The position numbers and the translations under genes were made by a program. A stretch of DNA of 64,000 bases from assembly GCA_036346255.1 (NCBI GenBank), contig JAYEVH010000144.1, positions 186,001-250,000 on the forward strand. Reading direction: 5' to 3'. This DNA is from Ampelocalamus luodianensis. Lineage: Eukaryota; Streptophyta; Magnoliopsida; Poales; Poaceae. The notes under the pieces are model-generated. The model was not told where the DNA came from, made no database searches, and worked only from the letters and a program-made list of their open reading frames with translations. Below are positions 10,750 to 21,904 of this stretch, piece by piece (within the stretch, counting starts at the first letter, position 1; every line of letters starts with the position of its first letter).

Positions 10750-12570
10750 GCAATTAGGGCCTCATGAAGAGAATTATCCTACCCATGATCTGGAATTAGC
10801 TGCCATAGTGCATGCTTTAAAGATTTGGTGCCATTACCTCATTGGTAATCGCTGTGAAGTCTACACAGATTATAAGAGCTTAAAATATATTTTCACTCAG
10901 TCAGACTTGAACATGAGGAAAAGAAGATGGTTAGAATTGATAAAGGATTATAATCTTGGAATCCACTACCATCCTGTAAAAGCCAACGTGATTGCAGATG
11001 CTTTAAGTCGTAAGAGCTACTGTAATGCTTTGAAAGTAAAGGAGAGTTTACCAAAATTTTATGAAGAATTTAAGAAGCTGAAACTAGAAGTGGTACCTGA
11101 AGGATTTGTGGCCAGCCTAGAAGTACGATCTACCCTAGAGAAACAGATTTGTGAAGCTCAACGAAGGGATTCAGAGATTTTAGACATGAAGAAAAAGTTG
11201 GCAGAAGGGAAATTCAAAGCTTTCACCAAGGATGATCAAGATATATTGTGGATTAATAGACGTATATGCGTACCAGATGTGGATGAGTTGAGACAGCTAA
11301 TCTTAAAGAAGGCCCATGACTCAAAGTATTCGATTCACCCTAGAAGTACTAAGATGTAATGGGATGTTAAGAATAATTTTGGTGGCCTAATTTGAAGCGA
11401 GAAGTCACAGAGTTCGTTGCCTTGTGCAACGTATGTCAGAAAGTAAAGGCCGCACATCAGAGACAAGTAGGTTTGTTACAACTGCTGAAGATTTTAGAAT
11501 GGAAGTGGGAAGAGGTTGGAATGGATTTCATTACTAGTTTACCCAGGACTCAATCGGGCTATGATTTGATTTAGGTAATAATTGATCATTTGACTAAAGT
11601 TTCCCATTTCTTGCCAATCAAAACCACTTACTCAGGAGATTGCCTTGCGGTGTTGTATATGTCAAGAATTGTTAACCTGCATGGTGTACCCCAAGAAGAT
11701 AGTGTCGGATCGAGGGTCTTAGTTCACCTCACGTTTTTGGCAAAGTTTGCATGAAGCTTTTGGTACCCATTTGAATTTCAGTACTGCTTACCATCCACAG
11801 ACAGATAGACAGACCAAAAGAGTCAGTTAAATTTTGGAAGATATGTTGAGAGCTTGTGTTCTAACTAATGCTACCTGTTGGGATAAGGGTTTGCCATATG
11901 CAGAATTCTCGTACAACAATAGTTATCAAGCCAGTCTGCAAATGTTACCATTTGAAGCTTTGTATGGTCGTGCCTGCAGAACCCCTTTGAATTGGTCAGA
12001 AACAAATGAACGTTTAGTTTTTGGGCCAGATATTATACAAATAGCAGAAGATCAAGTGGCCATGATTAGAGAGAGATTGAAGATAGCTTAGTCTAGGCAG
12101 AAGAGCTATGTTGATAATTGTCGTCGTGATCTCAGCTTTGAGACAAAAGATTTTATGTATCTTCGAGTTACTCCACTTAGAGGTGTAAAAAGGTTTCATG
12201 CCAAAGGGAAGCTTGCCCCGAGGTATGTTGGTCCGTTCAAGATTTTGGAACACCGTGGAGAAGTTGCCTATCAGTTGGAGCTACCGCAGTCGTTTAGCAG
12301 GAGTACATGATGTCTTTCATGTCTCGCAGCTGAAGAAGTGCCTTCGTGTGCCAGAAGAACAAGCCCCTCTAGATTCAATTGAGTTGAAGGAGGATCTCAC
12401 TTACAAGGAGCAGTCAGTCAAGATTTTGGATGTCGCAGAGTGTCGTACCAGAAGCAAGACTGTTTATTTTTGCAAGGTTCAGTGGAGCAACCACTCATAA
12501 GGAGAGGCAACATCGGAGCATGAAGAAGAGTTGAAAGCCGAGTTTCCTAGCCTTTTCCCTAGCTAGCCTG
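10646..12570 (+). pseudogene. Element A pol remnant: RNase H - integrase - chromodomain
   Basis: The longest open part (10,715-11,359) opens with the end of RNase H and tether: LMQEGRVVAYASRQL, then the DALSR segment. The integrase zinc-binding region follows with its two His (KKAHD, SIHPR) and CNVC, but a stop (TAA near 11,357) and a loss of frame interrupt it. The catalytic core shows MDFITSLP (first Asp), a second Asp region near 11,700 with further stops, and AYHPQTD. A C-terminal GPF/GVHDVFHVSQLKKCL module and a chromodomain-like ILDVAECRTRS...VQWSNHS end the frame near 12,500. At least five in-frame stops or frame changes are present, so it is inactive. Everything upstream of RNase H has been deleted. 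Confidence 0.9.
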
Positions 12571-12590
12571 AATCTCGGGGTCGAGATTGC

Positions 12591-12605
12591 TTTAGGGGGG
12601 AGGTT
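12591..12605 (+). other. Polypurine tract of element A
   Basis: TTTAGGGGGGAGGT lies immediately before the 3' LTR start TGTAACATCC, the standard priming site for plus-strand DNA synthesis. Confidence 0.85.
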
Positions 12606-15600
12606 TGTAACATCCTAATTTTCTAAGCTTTTAAAATATGTTAATAGTTAGTAGGGAGAAAATTCACCATTTGGTTTTATTGGAGTTTAACTCAAAAGCT
12701 TAACTTGGACTTTTAGTGTCAAAAACATTTAATCTGAATAACTCCAACATGAACTATTGTCAAAACTATTTTATTTGAATTCTATGTGCTCAGATATATT
12801 TTCTAGATTTTTCTGAGTTCATTTGCTATTTTCTATTGCTTATTTGAATTTCTAGTATTTTATAAAATAGAAAACTTAATTAAAATCTCAAAAAACCTCT
12901 TTGGGCCAAAACCCAATCCTTTTCCAACCCCACCCCAGTCCTGTGCGGCCTAGCGTGCCCGCGCTTGGGCCCGCCTTCGCTGATAGGTGGACCCCAACTG
13001 TCAGTCTCTCTTTCTTCCCCTCTCCTCGCGCGTAACTCATCCGAGCCGTCCGATCATCTTTGAACGGTCAGATGGTGTTTGGGCGTTCGGTGGTCCGAAC
13101 GTCACCAGCATCTTGAGCCATCTGATCTATTTTGAATGGCCCAATGGAGTTAGGACGTTTGACGGTCCGAACGTTCATATCATTTTGGATCGTCTGATCG
13201 AGGATGGATGGTCATATCAAGTTGACTCCGAACACGAGCGTTCGCTTTCATCCGCTGAAGCGTGGGCCCGTGCCCTTCTCTCTCGGACTGGTGGACCCCA
13301 CCACCTTCATCTCCGAACTGTCTTCTTCACAGATTCCTCACCGCGTCATCCATTGCCGCGTTCAGAAGCTCGTCCGACAAACCAAACTTCCCATCTAAAT
13401 GATCCTCATAAATCTTTCCAAACTTAATCTTTATCTCTTTCGCATCTTTTGGGATCACAATCGTATCTCGATTTGATCTCTATCTCTAAGAACCGATGAG
13501 TCCATTTGAACCCCGATTTGGGGATTCCTTATCTCGTGCATCCCGAGCCCTATATAAGGCGCCCCTGGGATCACATTGTCGCCTAGACCACAAGCCCTAG
13601 GTCAATTCGACCCCGAGAGCCCCAGTGCAGCAACAAATCCAAGTTCTTTGAATTGCGTCATCGTCGTTGTCACCCTGCCTCTGCGAAGCACGCCGCCATG
13701 TTCTACGTCGCTCAGGCTACCTCCAGAGCCCTTCACCGTCGCCAGTACCTCGTCGGAGCTATCGTCTGATAATAACCAAAGGTTTCCATCGCTTCGAGCT
13801 CGCCGCCGACCACCACCGACATCCTCAATCACCTGGAGTTGCACCCAGAGGTTCGTAATAACCTCAGCTTCACGCTGGTACCACTCACCACTGGTAGATC
13901 GCCGCCGTTCGCTGTTGCCGTTGGTTTTCAAGCGTCATCGTCGTCGATCTGACGTGGTCTTCCACGTACGCAGCCATCTCAGCGTCCTCATGTGCGTGTC
14001 GTCCTACGTGGCACCGTGTCAGTGCCACGTGTGTGCTCGCATGTGTAGCCCACCAAGCCCAGATCCAATCGGTTCGGTGAACCTTGAGGCTGACTTATGG
14101 GTCCCGCATGTCAGTATTTTCTTTATTTATTTTATTCCTAAAAATCCTTTGCTGACGTCATCATTGCGCATTAATCCAATTTTTCTGTTCCGAAGTAATT
14201 CGGAAATTCCAGTAATTCAATTTTTAGGGTTTTTCTTTATATTCAAACTTCTAGAGCCCATATCTTTTGCATCCGAACTCCGTTTGAACCCATTCAAATT
14301 TCTAAATTCATCTAAATTCGAGACCTATTTTATCTGAGATTTTTATTTAATTTTTGGAGTTAATTTTGCCTCTGTTATTTATTTGTTTTGTTTATTTGCT
14401 TCGTTTGCGAGTAGATGTCGATACTTTGGGAAGCTTTGTTGAAGAAGGAGTGCCTCAAGATCAAGATCAGTACCTAGACCTTTTCCAAGGAAAGCTATAC
14501 CTTTGATCATATTGAACCCAGTTTTTAAAAGTTACTTTGATTCAAATTATTACATTTACTTTAAATAAGTATTTAAATGCTTTTGGGTTAGTTATGAATC
14601 CAATTTGTTGTATCCACCTTGTATGTTGTATTGTCGTAGTCTTTTGTTACCCTAGATTGGTTCATTACTAGTAGGTAATACTATGGTACCAACGTGGGTT
14701 GGTTAGTACGAGTAGATTGCTTAGCCATGCTACAAGTCACCATCTCATGTGAGTTGCAATTATAAAGCTGACTAAGTGATTATGGAACTAAGTGATAAAA
14801 TTGTGTGTACTGTGTGCTATTACTCATTGATGGCATATGTTGCACTTAACCAACAGGGTGGGAAAAGATTTCGACTGGGACAAGTGGCTATGTTTTGTTA
14901 TGGTGGATCTGTCTTGGATGGGAATGATAATCTTCGTGACATAGTTAGAAATTGGAAGTCTTGCCTTGGTCCATTAAGGACTTAACTTTGTGCGCCATTG
15001 AACTAAGCCTTACTGTACAACCACATGCCTGGTATGGGACGGGCCTAACTTAGTAAGTTATGGTAGGTTAGGCTGTGTCGGAATGGGTGGAGGTGTGTAC
15101 TACCATGTAGTCGCATCGCGGGATGGTTCGCTGCATCCCTGTCCAACAGTGTGTGTTATGCCAAAAAACTGTGTTGGGTTTTGCTATAGCGGTAAAGCAC
15201 ACTGGGAGTGTCAATGCTCGAGATGAAGTTTTTGAAATGTTTTGTTATGATTAGTGCTAGCTACACTGATCGTATCGTGTGGTAAAGTGTACAACCTTTG
15301 CAGAGTGTTAAACAATCTATTCGAATAGCCGCGTCCGCGGTCATAGACATGCTCGGGGATTTCACACGAGGGGTAGATTTTTATAAAACTTTGGGAAAGG
15401 ACAGCTGTGTGACTTAAGTCTTGTGGCTATGTGAATTAAACTGATTAGTTTTGTGTTCTTTGTGAAAACAACTGCTAAATTATTATTGTCTATTTGCTTT
15501 GAATTATGCTTTCAATCTATTATTGTATTCAATTGCAAATATTGCATTTCTGGAAAAGAACCACAAAAGCCATTCCTTTGGAATAAGCCATCATCTATAA

Positions 15601-16011
15601 ATTGCATTATGTGGTATGACTTGCGAGTACAGTTGTGTACTTATGTTTGCTCTGAAAACAAATATACAGAAGACGAGGAGTCTTTGCCTGCTTTCGAGGA
15701 TAAGTTTAATGAAGGTTGCTGATCATTATGGTCTGGATCCCAGTCGGTTGCCTCTGCTGAATTGATAGGATCTACGCTGAAGTTTATTTTATTCCGCTAC
15801 TGATTCCTTTATTGTTCGCTCTGCGTAGCTTAATAAGTGTAAACTCGACCATAAGGTCAAAACTAATATTTGTTATTCAAATTACTCGTTTATGCTGTTA
15901 ATCGCTTTGTGTGGATCGATATTCATCTTTGTTGCCATTGTGTCACTAGCGTGATCTTGGATCAGTGCATTATACACAGAGGGTCCAGAATTGCATTTTT
16001 GGGTCCCGACA
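12606..16011 (+). repeat. 3' LTR of element A (3.4 kb)
   Basis: The LTR starts TGTAACATCC and ends GGGTCCCGACA. A TATA box at 13,551 divides U3 (about 0.95 kb) from the transcribed part. Before the TATA box are repeated GTCCGA(A/T)CGT-like words, which also occur in other LTRs here. The palindrome CTATTCGAATAG is at 15317-15328, followed by GTCCGCGGTCATAGAC, the local version of the conserved hairpin. Confidence 0.85.
13551..13558 (+). promoter_or_regulatory. TATA box of element A LTR
   Basis: CCTATATAAGGCGCCCC is a strong plant TATA context. Transcription would be expected to begin about 25-35 bp downstream, near TCACATTGTCGCC at 13,571-13,583. Confidence 0.65.
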
Positions 16012-16856
16012 TGGGTCGGCGCTACCGGGCGCGCGAGGGCCTGGCGTGCAGCGCGTGCGCACGTGTGGGAGAGGAGGCGAGGAGGCGGTCGGGCGGCGCA
16101 CGCTTGACCGGTGGGAATCAAGGGCAGCACAGGGATTCCAGGCGCATGGCGCTCAACGGGAAGAAATCAACGGGAGGTTGAAGAAAGGAAGGAGGAGAGA
16201 GAAAAGAGAAAAAGGAGAAAAAGAAGGAAAAGAAGATAAATCCAAAAAATCCCAGAAAATTTTATAACTTACTTTGGAACCTGAAAAGATTAGATAAAAT
16301 AATTTTGGATTTATTTGAAGTTTATTTTAATCACTTAAAATATTTTTCATTCAAAAATTCAATTTAAGCTTTATTTAATTCAATAAAATTCAATACATAC
16401 AAAATAAATCCCCACTTTAAATGAAACAATTTAAATTAAATTTTATAACAAATAAAATAAATTTTTGAAAAATAGAAAAAAGAATAAATCGGGTTGGGAG
16501 AATCGATAAAGAACTTGGAGAAATTCCATGAAATCCAGAAAATCAAATAAAATAGATTTTGAATTTAGTTAAAGTTTGATTTAATCATTTAAAATGTTTT
16601 TATTTTTGGAAATTTCAATTTAAGATTTAAATTGATTTAATAAAATGCAAATGGTTTATTTCATTTTTTAAAGCTTTTAAAAAGACACTGAAATTCGGGA
16701 ACAGATGAAAAGAAAAAAAAATGATCTTTAATTTACTCACATTAAATGGTTTTTAATTTATGAAATTTTGAATTATGCTTTAGCATTTTAAGAAAAATAA
16801 AATAGTGATTTTTATTTTTGCAAAATTCAAAAAGACCCAAAAATTGGGATGTTAGA

Positions 16857-17838
16857 GGCTACATCATTGATGATAAAGATGAGACGATTAAGCAATTATC
16901 AGTTGAATGAATGTTGGCGTCGGTTAAACAATGTATTATAAATATTGTATTAACATGATACTTTTGTTTCTATATAATTAGTTGGTTTTTTTCCCAATCA
17001 ATTGACTACTTTACACATTTAGCGGCGAAAACAACTTAATTTTATGGAGTGATGATGATAACAATTACTAGCATTGATAAATAATTTTTAAATATGTGTA
17101 AACATTTTATTAAAAATATGTAGTGATTCCATAAATTTTTATTGGTACACCTCACGGGCCGCGTGATAGTTTACGTATTGGCCACCAATCGAAAAATACA
17201 TACAATTTTAGTACATCTATACTTAGTGCGCCAGCATTGATGTAGCCTATTTACATCTCATGTCTTCAAAAGTTGTAAGCAAGATATCTATTAGTTTTGA
17301 ATCATTGCACTCATTGTGATGATCGCAATGGTGCAAACAAATAGAGTACTGTGCACTTGATTTTTTAGTTAGAAAATGAAGAAGTTCCTAAGAGCTAAAT
17401 AAATAAAACACTTTTGTACCATTCACATAGAGCCACATAGGTACAAAAAATTGTGTGTCTACAAAATCTGAATAAGGGCATGGAATACAATTTGCATCTA
17501 ATTCACTTAAGTATTATTAAATTTCAATCAAGTCTAATTTCAATCAAGGTCTAATTTCAATTGAAACTATAGCAAAAAAGGTATATAAGATAATTTTCAA
17601 AAAATTTGACGGTGCATAGGCATACCGGACACCCGACTGGCTCCGTCCATGGAAGAACTCCTACACGACAAGCAGCTAATACAACTTCTTCCAGTGAAGA
17701 GTAATCACCTAGATGAAACAAGTATCGTTCTGTGAGCATCTCGAATCACCACGCCTACATATGCTCCACAAATCCATATATTGACGTTGATTTTGATCCA
17801 ACCCTGCTCCTTTGATCACTGTGTAACACCTGGCCTAA
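16857..17838. other. AT-rich intergenic sequence, nothing recognised
   Basis: This would be contiguous with sequence left of 3,578 before LTR H inserted. A minus-strand frame at about 17,557-17,739 has no recognisable domain. No transposon ends were found. Confidence 0.4.
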
Positions 17839-18762
17839 GGGTGTGTTTGGATGAATGTATAAGTTGGTACTTGGACGGGATGGTTCGGGATATATCCTGG
17901 TCCATACGTTTGGTTTGACGAATGGAATGACAGGATGAGTTGGTTCAAGTCTAGGGAATATTCGACAAAGATGGTGAACTAACTCGTTCACCAAAATTGG
18001 CTGAACCACATGGTACAGGCTCATCCAGCTTGCGTGCGCTCACCTCCCAGGCGTGGTGGCATGCGTGAGCTGGCAGGACGAGGTGCGGTGGCCCCAAGCG
18101 TGGTTCATGCAAGCGAAGCGGCCCAGCGGCGAGGCGGTGGCCTAGGCGATAGCATCGACGCGATTGGAGCGGTGGCTAGCTGGCGTGAGCTGGCGACGGG
18201 AGAGCCCAACATTGCAGTAGTGGCCTGACGGTGGAGAGGCGGTGGCTTGGTCTGATCTGGCTGGCCGAAGGAAGATGGAAGAGAGGAGCAGGAGAGAGAG
18301 AAGGAGGAGGGAATAGTTTGCTAGAAGAAAGAATGGGGAGAGGATAGAAGAAAGAAATGATGAAGAAGAAAGAGAGAAAGGGGAAGAAACGACTGTTGGT
18401 TGGAGAAAAGAAAAGGGAGAAAAAGAAAAGAGAGAAAAGAAAGGAAGGAAAGGGAAAAAAAGAGAGAAAGGAAGAAAAGAAAAAGGGAAAAAAAGAAAGG
18501 AAAAGGGAGGAGGGAAGAAAAGAAAATTATGGGTGGTAACCTCACCATTATTTGAGGGGAGGTCACTGAACACAACCTCATTCATCAAACCAAACACCAT
18601 CTTGAACCATCTAGGATCATTCTATCCAAGCAACCAAACAAAATCTTGTATCATCCAATCTCACCAACCAAACACTAAGCTTGTATCATCCCATCTATGA
18701 TCATTCCATCTATCCTGTACCATCCATCCTATTCACTCTAGTTCACCCAACCAAACACACCC
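17839..18762. mobile_element. PIF/Harbinger (Tourist-like) non-autonomous element, 924 bp
   Basis: The element begins GGGTGTGTTTGG and ends CCAAACACACCC, a 12-bp perfect terminal inverted repeat, flanked on both sides by TAA (17836-17838 and 18763-18765). A TWA target duplication and this TIR sequence are typical of PIF/Harbinger Tourist-like elements in grasses. Several internal words recur near both ends (ATGGTTC/GAACCAT, ATCATTCCATC). There is no transposase frame. The element carries a long GA-rich tract in the middle, which makes it larger than most MITEs. Confidence 0.8.
18270..18535. repeat. GA/GAAA-rich low-complexity tract
   Basis: The tract is almost pure purine on the + strand, made of AGAAAG, GGGAAAA and GAAGAA permutations, inside the PIF/Harbinger-type element. 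Confidence 0.85.
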
Positions 18763-19257
18763 TAAAATTCACTCAATGCCTAGCCCACCCATGGGGTGGA
18801 CTTGCTCATGCATAGTACTCAATTTACACTTTCGTCATTGCTTTGTGTAAAAGAGTTAACCCGGAGGTACTACGTTTGGACCCAACAGACATTATATACT
18901 ACTACAACTCACTTTAGACAAGCAATATGAGACTAATCCCACCACACAACTCTACATAGACCACATGGGCCGCACTACTGATTGTTTCACTTGCATGACT
19001 GATTTCACTTCTTTTGTGCAAGTAAGCTCTAGTTTCATAATAATTTCACATAAAACAACTCAATTTTCGTTGGAATATAGAAAATTCTCACATTCCAAAC
19101 AAAACTTAAAGGAAAAATAAAAAAAAGGAGAAATTGCATCTCTAATAGGAGCAAATAACGGAGTGATGAATGCCCATGCAGGGATGACAAGAAAGCTCCC
19201 ACGACTGATTGTTACGTAATTATCATGCTTGTGGTATAAATGGGTTGTTTATCTACC
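18763..19257. other. Intergenic sequence, nothing recognised
   Basis: The stretch between the PIF-type element and the CACTA terminus has no coding frame, tandem repeat or transposon end. Confidence 0.4.
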
Positions 19258-19620
19258 CACTACTACACAAAGGGTCATCATAGATGCTTCTAAACCATCA
19301 TCACAAACAGTTTCTTAACCATATGAATTTATGTGTCTATGATAACTGGCGGTTATCACAGATGGTTTGTGAGCCGTCTATGATAAGTCACAACACAAAT
19401 AGTTTTTGGTTGAAACCGTCTGTGAAGGCCTACTATCACAGACAGCTTCTACCAAAAATCGTCTGTGATACGTCGTCGACCACATACAGTTATATGTACA
19501 GTAAAAAAGAACCGTTTGTGATATCTAACATATCATAGACGGTTGTTGGTGGTAGCCATCTGTGATTGTAGGCCTTCACAGACAGTTTATACCATAAAAC
19601 TGTCTGTGATAGTTCGTTCG
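19258..19620. repeat. CACTA terminal inverted repeat and subterminal repeat block
   Basis: After the terminal CACTACTACAC, about ten copies of a short motif occur in both orientations: CCGTCTGTGAT-like and ATCACAGAC-like words, for example near 19,372, 19,410, 19,432, 19,460, 19,510, 19,531 and 19,596. In this superfamily such repeats are the binding sites of the element's TNPA-type protein. Confidence 0.8.
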
Positions 19621-20253
19621 ATACCTAAATATTTTTTTTTGTTTTTTGGCTAGCCTTAGGAAATACTAGTCATGCCCTCTGAAAACAAGCAACCAGAAAA
19701 CAAATAAATCACATATAAGTGAGTTACAACTCAAAATCAATTACAAAAGAATGTTCATGTATTATCGCTAGAGTTACAATTGATTTACAACTCAAATTGA
19801 ATTACAATTGAATCAATTGTTTGAACATGTATTAAGCGGCGCCGCTGGAGTGAAACTCTCCTTTCGAGTGAATGATCTCTGTCATGATGAAGGTGGAGAG
19901 CCGTCCTCGAACGTCCGAGAGTTCATTTAGATCAAATGTACTTGATTTGATTGTCATGCCCTATCACTAGGAAGAGTAAAGTAGTAAGCATATATATTTA
20001 AATTGATAATTAGGAAATAATTATTGTGAGATTGACAAACCTCTGGATTATTAGTCTTAACACTCATGATTTCCTGCATATGATAGCAAATGTAGAATGC
20101 ACATAGGTTGCCTTGTAGTTGCTAGTGGCACTGCAAAAATAGAATTACATATATAGGTATAGTCAGTTCGAGAGATATTATTACGAAGTGTGATATAGGA
20201 TTATTGTGTTGTAGCGGGTACCAAAAATCGTGTCCTATGTTGCAGTGTGGCGC
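19621..20253 (-). other. CACTA 3' non-coding region
   Basis: AT-rich sequence between the subterminal repeats and the last ORF1 exon. It is presumed to be 3' untranslated and spacer sequence; no frame is recognised. Confidence 0.4.
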
Positions 20254-20990
20254 TCAATTCCTTGTGTCTCTCTCCCTTGGCAACATAGGCGCTGAACGAC
20301 CTACGTGATTCCAAAAAGTTATCCTTGGCCATTTCAAATGAAGGAACACTACAATAGAGTTATGTATGGAGGAAATGAGCATACCTGGTGAGTATGTCTT
20401 GCACAAGAGTGAAGTCGTGGTCGTTGTTGAGTAGGGAATCAAGGTATATTACCTTGTTCCACTTTGGTACAATGACTATAAGGATCCAGTGCCACCTACT
20501 CATGTATGTCTCTATAGTCATTAAACCTAAGTTCGTGTTGCATATAAAGTACAAATAAAATTTGTATAGCAAGTAGTGAAGCACTTACCTCTGGTTGTAG
20601 GACACCAGTATGTAGTCCTTGTTGCCCTGAGCAAGCAATCCCATCATTATGTAATTCTCGACGTAGGATGCATCTTGGGTGATGCATTGCTCAGAGATCA
20701 ACTGTGGGTCTAGGAAACCCACTAGTTCTCATGATCGCTGGGCATCTTGCATCATGTATCTATACAAAAGCAATGAGTTATGATATTTATCGGTATTACG
20801 CGAATGTAGAACTTGATTGTACACACTTACAGTGTCCAGTATTGTAAAAGTGAGGTGTCAAGGACGTCGAGGTTGAATAGTTTGAATAAGTCTTCGAAGC
20901 CCATGACGAAGAAGTCTGGCTCACGGAGGAAATGCCTCTCCATGTATCTGACGGTGAATCTAGTAGGCTACTTTGTACTCCGCATGTACC
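20254..20990 (-). pseudogene. CACTA ORF1, C-terminal exons with Ulp1/C48-type protease
   Basis: Three exons can be read on the minus strand. The first ends with YMERHFLREPDFFVMGF...LLQYWTL at a GTAAG donor near 20,830. The second runs from about 20,750 to 20,590 (FLDPQLISEQC, ASYVENYIMMGLL, ILVSYNQ) and also ends at GTAAG. The third begins at an AG near 20,494 with WHWILIVIVPKWNKVIYLDS and ends at GTATG near 20,398. HW and the Asp of YLDS correspond to the catalytic His and Asp of Ulp1-like C48 cysteine proteases often carried by plant CACTA elements. A TGA in exon 2 and a stop before exon 1's conserved part show decay. The catalytic Cys exon was not identified with certainty. Confidence 0.75.
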
Positions 20991-20993
20991 AGG

Positions 20994-21904
20994 TGACGGG
21001 AACGGGGTCCCGATCTTCCAACAGGTTCTGGATATGTTTGATTTGGTGGAGGCGCGACACAAATCGACTCGGCTTCCGAACAACCCGTTCCGAACCCCGC
21101 AATCGCAGCACCACGTCTCCTCAGGTTATCAACCATGCGCAGCCCGGTTGACCTCGCCAAGAAGGCTAATCCTCACCTGCGAATCGAAGAACACAAGCAA
21201 GAACAAGGAAGAACACAACGGAATTGCAGATGTATTGTTTTAGCACTCGAAAGTTGGGGTCTCACAAACCGATGAACGGCGAAACTGTTCAAGACAGAAT
21301 TAATCTAAGCAAAACCCAACCCTAATGGTGGGGGTGGCGGCTGGATATAGAGGACCGAGGGGCATGCAAAATCCCTGGACGTGCCCTAATGGGCTCCAAC
21401 ACGATACAAAGTCGAACGGCCCAAAAGACGGTGGCGCAGCACCATGACATATTCTGAATGCCCACTTGTTTCAACGATTCCCGTTGACTCAGAAGGAATT
21501 TTGACATGGGACCAGAGCCATTGGAAAGGTCGTCTTCTCAGCTTTCCATACATATGTGGAACATCCAAAATGGAGCCTGGATGCGATCTGGGCGTCTGTT
21601 TTAGTGCGGCCTGGTCCTGGACTCCGAAATGGATTCGAAGTCGGCTTGAGTTGGGCCTCCAACATGATTCGACCACCCTTGCTGGACTTGTGCGCCTCGT
21701 AGCCCTTCTCCAAGTACTTCCAGGTCCTCTGCATGGTTCCTAATCATAATTAAATCATTAGGTAGCAATCGATTCTCAAATGAACAAAAGAAGTACTTAG
21801 AACGAGCTCACTGTAAATTCAATTGTCGCCATGAGCTCTAGTGATTGGTCCTTGAATGTCAAGTGGGGATTGTTGTGTGTATCCAAGAAGTGATGTCCTC
21901 ATCA
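20994..21904 (-). repeat. 3' LTR of element E
   Basis: On the minus strand the LTR starts TGATGAGGACATCA (21,904) and ends CCCGTTCCCGTCA (20,994). Its first part continues the pol reading frame, so the C-terminal tail of the polyprotein is encoded inside the LTR. A TATA-like CTATATCC lies at about 21,345-21,352 (-). Confidence 0.8.

Larger units (their letters stand above)
5991..16011 (+). mobile_element. Ty3/gypsy element 'A' (Tekay-like chromovirus), rearranged
   Basis: A starts with TGTAACATCCC at 5,991 and ends GGGTCCCGACA at 16,011. In order it has a 5' LTR stub (5,991-6,466), a foreign antisense LTR fragment (6,467-10,644), a pol remnant beginning inside RNase H (10,646-12,570), a polypurine tract, and a complete 3' LTR (12,606-16,011, about 3.4 kb). 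Gag, protease and reverse transcriptase are gone. Flanks tggag (5986-5990) and tgggt (16012-16016) agree at three of five bases, a poor target duplication. The integrase with a chromodomain-like tail, the GGGGGG polypurine tract and the TGTAACATCC LTR start point to the Tekay/Del clade; this is family knowledge and was not tested by phylogeny. Confidence 0.75.
3579..16856 (-). mobile_element. Solo LTR 'H' (gypsy, minus), split by element A
   Basis: Read on the minus strand, the LTR starts with a mutated TGTTAGA-complement at 16,856 (GGGATGTTAGA on +, where sister LTRs have GGGATGTTACA). It ends ...CCCAACA at 3,579 (TGTTGGGATC on +). Flanking 5-mers ggctg (3574-3578) and ggcta (16857-16861) match at four of five bases, fitting an aged target duplication. 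The LTR pieces are 3,579-5,990 and 16,012-16,856, about 3.25 kb together. Element A (5,991-16,011) sits in the gap. No PBS, PPT or coding region flanks it, so it is a solo LTR. The 12-bp palindrome CTATTCGAATAG is at 4256-4267. Confidence 0.75.

Noticed and set aside
13576..14337. 253-codon open frame starting just downstream of the element A TATA box
   Set aside because: It begins at TTG rather than ATG, has Ser/Pro/Arg-rich then Phe-rich composition with no domain, and lies wholly in the LTR. It is an open frame by chance in GC-rich sequence.
17557..17739. 60-codon minus-strand frame
   Set aside because: No domain, no gene context, and such length is expected by chance.
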